A stretch of DNA of 7,258 nt from assembly GCA_014381165.1 (NCBI GenBank), contig JACMIM010000199.1, positions 1 to 7,258 on the forward strand. Reading direction: 5' to 3'. Below, in pieces: positions 5,942 through 7,258 of the stretch. The notes under the pieces are model-generated. The model made no database searches. It was not told the origin of the DNA and saw nothing but the letters and a program-made list of their open reading frames with translations. Position numbers and translations under genes: made by a program. Source of the DNA: Roseiflexaceae bacterium (GTDB lineage: Bacteria; Chloroflexota; Chloroflexia; Chloroflexales; Roseiflexaceae). How positions within the stretch are numbered: position 1 is the first letter of the stretch; the number at the start of each line of letters is the position of its first letter.

Positions 5942-7195
5942 TCACGCCCCATACTCGCTCGACCACTCCAGCTCGGCCTTTTCGATAAAGACCAGGTTGC
6001 CCTCTTGCACGCCAGCTTCCAGCAGCGCCCGGTTGATGCCGGTGGCCTCCATCACGCGCTGCAAGCGCATCAGCGAATCGGACTGCGCAAAATTGGTCAT
6101 CGAGACCAGCCGCTCGATGCGCTTGCCATTCACGCGGTAGCCGCCCTCGACCTGCTCGACATTGAACACGCGGTCGCTGACCTGTGACACCGGCCACTCG
6201 AGCACTTCCTCGCTCTGCACACGGCTCGCGCGCGGCGTCTGCGAAAGCAGCGCGGCGATATGCTGCATGAGCGGGTCGATGCCCGCGCGGGTCGCCGCCG
6301 AGATCGTGAACACCGACTCGTCGGGCAACTCGATCGCGGCGCGCAGCAACTCAAGGTTAGCCTGCGCCTCGGGCAAATCAACCTTATTCAGCGCGACCAC
6401 GCGCGGGCGCTCGGCCAGCTCCGGCGCGTACTCGCGCAGTTCGTTCAGAATCGTGTGGTAGTCCTCGACCGGGTCGCGGTAGTCGGTTCCCGCCGCATCG
6501 ACGACATGAAGAATCATGCCAGTGCGCTCGATATGGCGCAGGAAATCGAAGCCCAGCCCAACGCCGCGATGCGCGCCCTCGATGATACCGGGGATATCGG
6601 CGATCACAAATGTGAAATCGCCAACCTCGGCCACGCCCAGGTTGGGTTGAAGCGTGGTAAACGGGTAGGGCGCGATCTTAGGCTTAGCGGCGCTGACTGC
6701 TGCGATCAGCGTGGACTTGCCGGCGTTAGGAAAGCCCACCAGGCCAACATCGGCCAACAGTTTCAGCTCGAGTTCGAGCATGAGTTCCTGGCCCGGCTCG
6801 CCAAGCTCGGCGATGCGCGGGGCCTGGTGCGTGGAAGTTGTAAAGTGAATGTTGCCCAGCCCGCCCTTGCCGCCGCGCGCCGCCAGCAGCAACTGGCGTT
6901 TGACGATGCGAAATTCCTCGGACAGGCCGGTTACGGGGCCGCCGGGAACGATGAAATTGTTCGCTGCCAGTCGTTCGCGGTTGATTGTCGAAAAATTGGA
7001 ACTGGCGGGGCGTGCCGCCATTGGCATATGCGGCGCAGCAACGGGCTGTTCGACTGATGGAGCGGGAGTTGGTTCGGGTGCAACCTCCGGCGCGACAGGC
7101 ACAGGGCCACCGCGCAACGCAGCGCCGAAATCATACATTTCCGAAGCCCGTTCTAGCAGCGACCCGGCGGATTTGATTGAGCTATGTTTGTTCAT
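5942..7195 (-). CDS. Obg-like GTPase with tyrosine-autokinase-like N-terminus (chimera)
   Basis: Residues 106-417 are a clear Obg/CgtA ribosome-assembly GTPase: the tail of the Obg fold (ARGGKGGLGNIHFTTSTHQA), G1 GFPNAGKST (154-162), switch PFTTLQPNLG, G3 DIPG (200-203), G4 NKVD (270-273), G5 SAA (299-301), and a C-terminal OCT-type domain (about 335-410, GKRIERLVSMTNFAQSDSL). Normal Obg starts with about 155 residues of glycine-rich fold, of which roughly the first 120 are missing here. They are replaced by about 105 residues: SLLERASEMYDFGAALR, a Pro/Ala-rich linker, then INRERLAANNF and LSEEFRIVKRQLLLAA. From memory this matches the region ahead of the Walker A motif in exopolysaccharide (XrtA/PEP-CTERM type) tyrosine autokinases. 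The frame is continuous across the junction near residues 105-108. The ATG at 7195 has GGGG five bases upstream and follows the upstream stop by 12 bases. Ribosome binding by a protein lacking the Obg fold is doubtful. Confidence 0.9.
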   Translation of the reverse strand: MNKHSSIKSAGSLLERASEMYDFGAALRGGPVPVAPEVAPEPTPAPSVEQPVAAPHMPMAARPASSNFSTINRERLAANNFIVPGGPVTGLSEEFRIVKRQLLLAARGGKGGLGNIHFTTSTHQAPRIAELGEPGQELMLELELKLLADVGLVGFPNAGKSTLIAAVSAAKPKIAPYPFTTLQPNLGVAEVGDFTFVIADIPGIIEGAHRGVGLGFDFLRHIERTGMILHVVDAAGTDYRDPVEDYHTILNELREYAPELAERPRVVALNKVDLPEAQANLELLRAAIELPDESVFTISAATRAGIDPLMQHIAALLSQTPRASRVQSEEVLEWPVSQVSDRVFNVEQVEGGYRVNGKRIERLVSMTNFAQSDSLMRLQRVMEATGINRALLEAGVQEGNLVFIEKAELEWSSEYGA

Positions 7196-7207
7196 TGTCC
7201 CCGCCCC

Positions 7208-7258
7208 TCAAGCCGTCATGCCGCGCTGGACGAACTCGACGACCAGCAGAAATGCGAA
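7208..7258 (-). CDS. C-terminal end of an upstream gene, possibly a polysaccharide co-polymerase
   Basis: Only the last 16 codons are visible: FAFLLVVEFVQRGMTA and a TGA at 7210-7208. A hydrophobic stretch followed by a short polar tail is how Wzz-type chain-length determinants end, and these usually precede the tyrosine autokinase. That fits the kinase-like N-terminus of the next gene, 12 bases downstream, but 16 residues cannot establish the family. Confidence 0.45.
   Translation of the reverse strand, partial: FAFLLVVEFVQRGMTA

Noticed and set aside
6260..7057. 265-aa plus-strand open frame
   Set aside because: It is antisense to the Obg-like gene. Its codons mirror the conserved GTPase sequence and it has no recognisable domain.

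Overview
This GC-rich window has no rRNA, tRNA, CRISPR array or recognisable transposase. It looks like accessory chromosome from a filamentous Chloroflexota bacterium (Roseiflexus/Kouleothrix-like). That placement is an inference from the gene mix: solute-binding lipoproteins, a MauE/MauD pair, a pseudo-receiver LuxR regulator, an Obg-type GTPase, and heptanucleotide repeats between genes. Much of the window is broken or rearranged: two genes carry a one-base frameshift, two are deletion remnants, and one is a chimera.

Region 1 (1-4021, minus strand) holds two related extracellular solute-binding lipoproteins. The upstream one (1289-3922, 877 aa) carries two binding-protein lobes fused in tandem. 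The downstream one (1-1230, running off the window) has the same fold but is frameshifted at about 908. A good intrinsic terminator lies between them. A perfect 16-bp inverted repeat sits just ahead of the first start codon. No ABC permease or ATPase is visible.

Region 2 (4083-4953, minus strand) is a small Mau-like locus. It has the start of a MauE-type membrane protein with an internal stop, then the end of a MauD/TlpA-type thioredoxin that has lost its CxxC half, then an intact 98-aa Tat-exported protein with eight cysteines. The likely reading is a disulfide-forming pair that once served the Cys-rich protein and has since collapsed by deletion.

Region 3 (5113-5935) is a LuxR-type regulator on the plus strand, again frameshifted at a short C run. 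It is flanked on both sides by 7-bp-period tandem repeats.

Region 4 (5942-7258, minus strand) is an Obg-like GTPase whose glycine-rich N-terminal Obg fold is mostly missing. In its place are about 105 residues resembling the start of an exopolysaccharide tyrosine autokinase (BY-kinase). The end of a small membrane-type ORF lies just upstream, as expected for a polysaccharide co-polymerase/kinase pair. This kinase-Obg chimera is the most surprising object here. It is either a real recombination product or an assembly join, and the sequence alone cannot decide.
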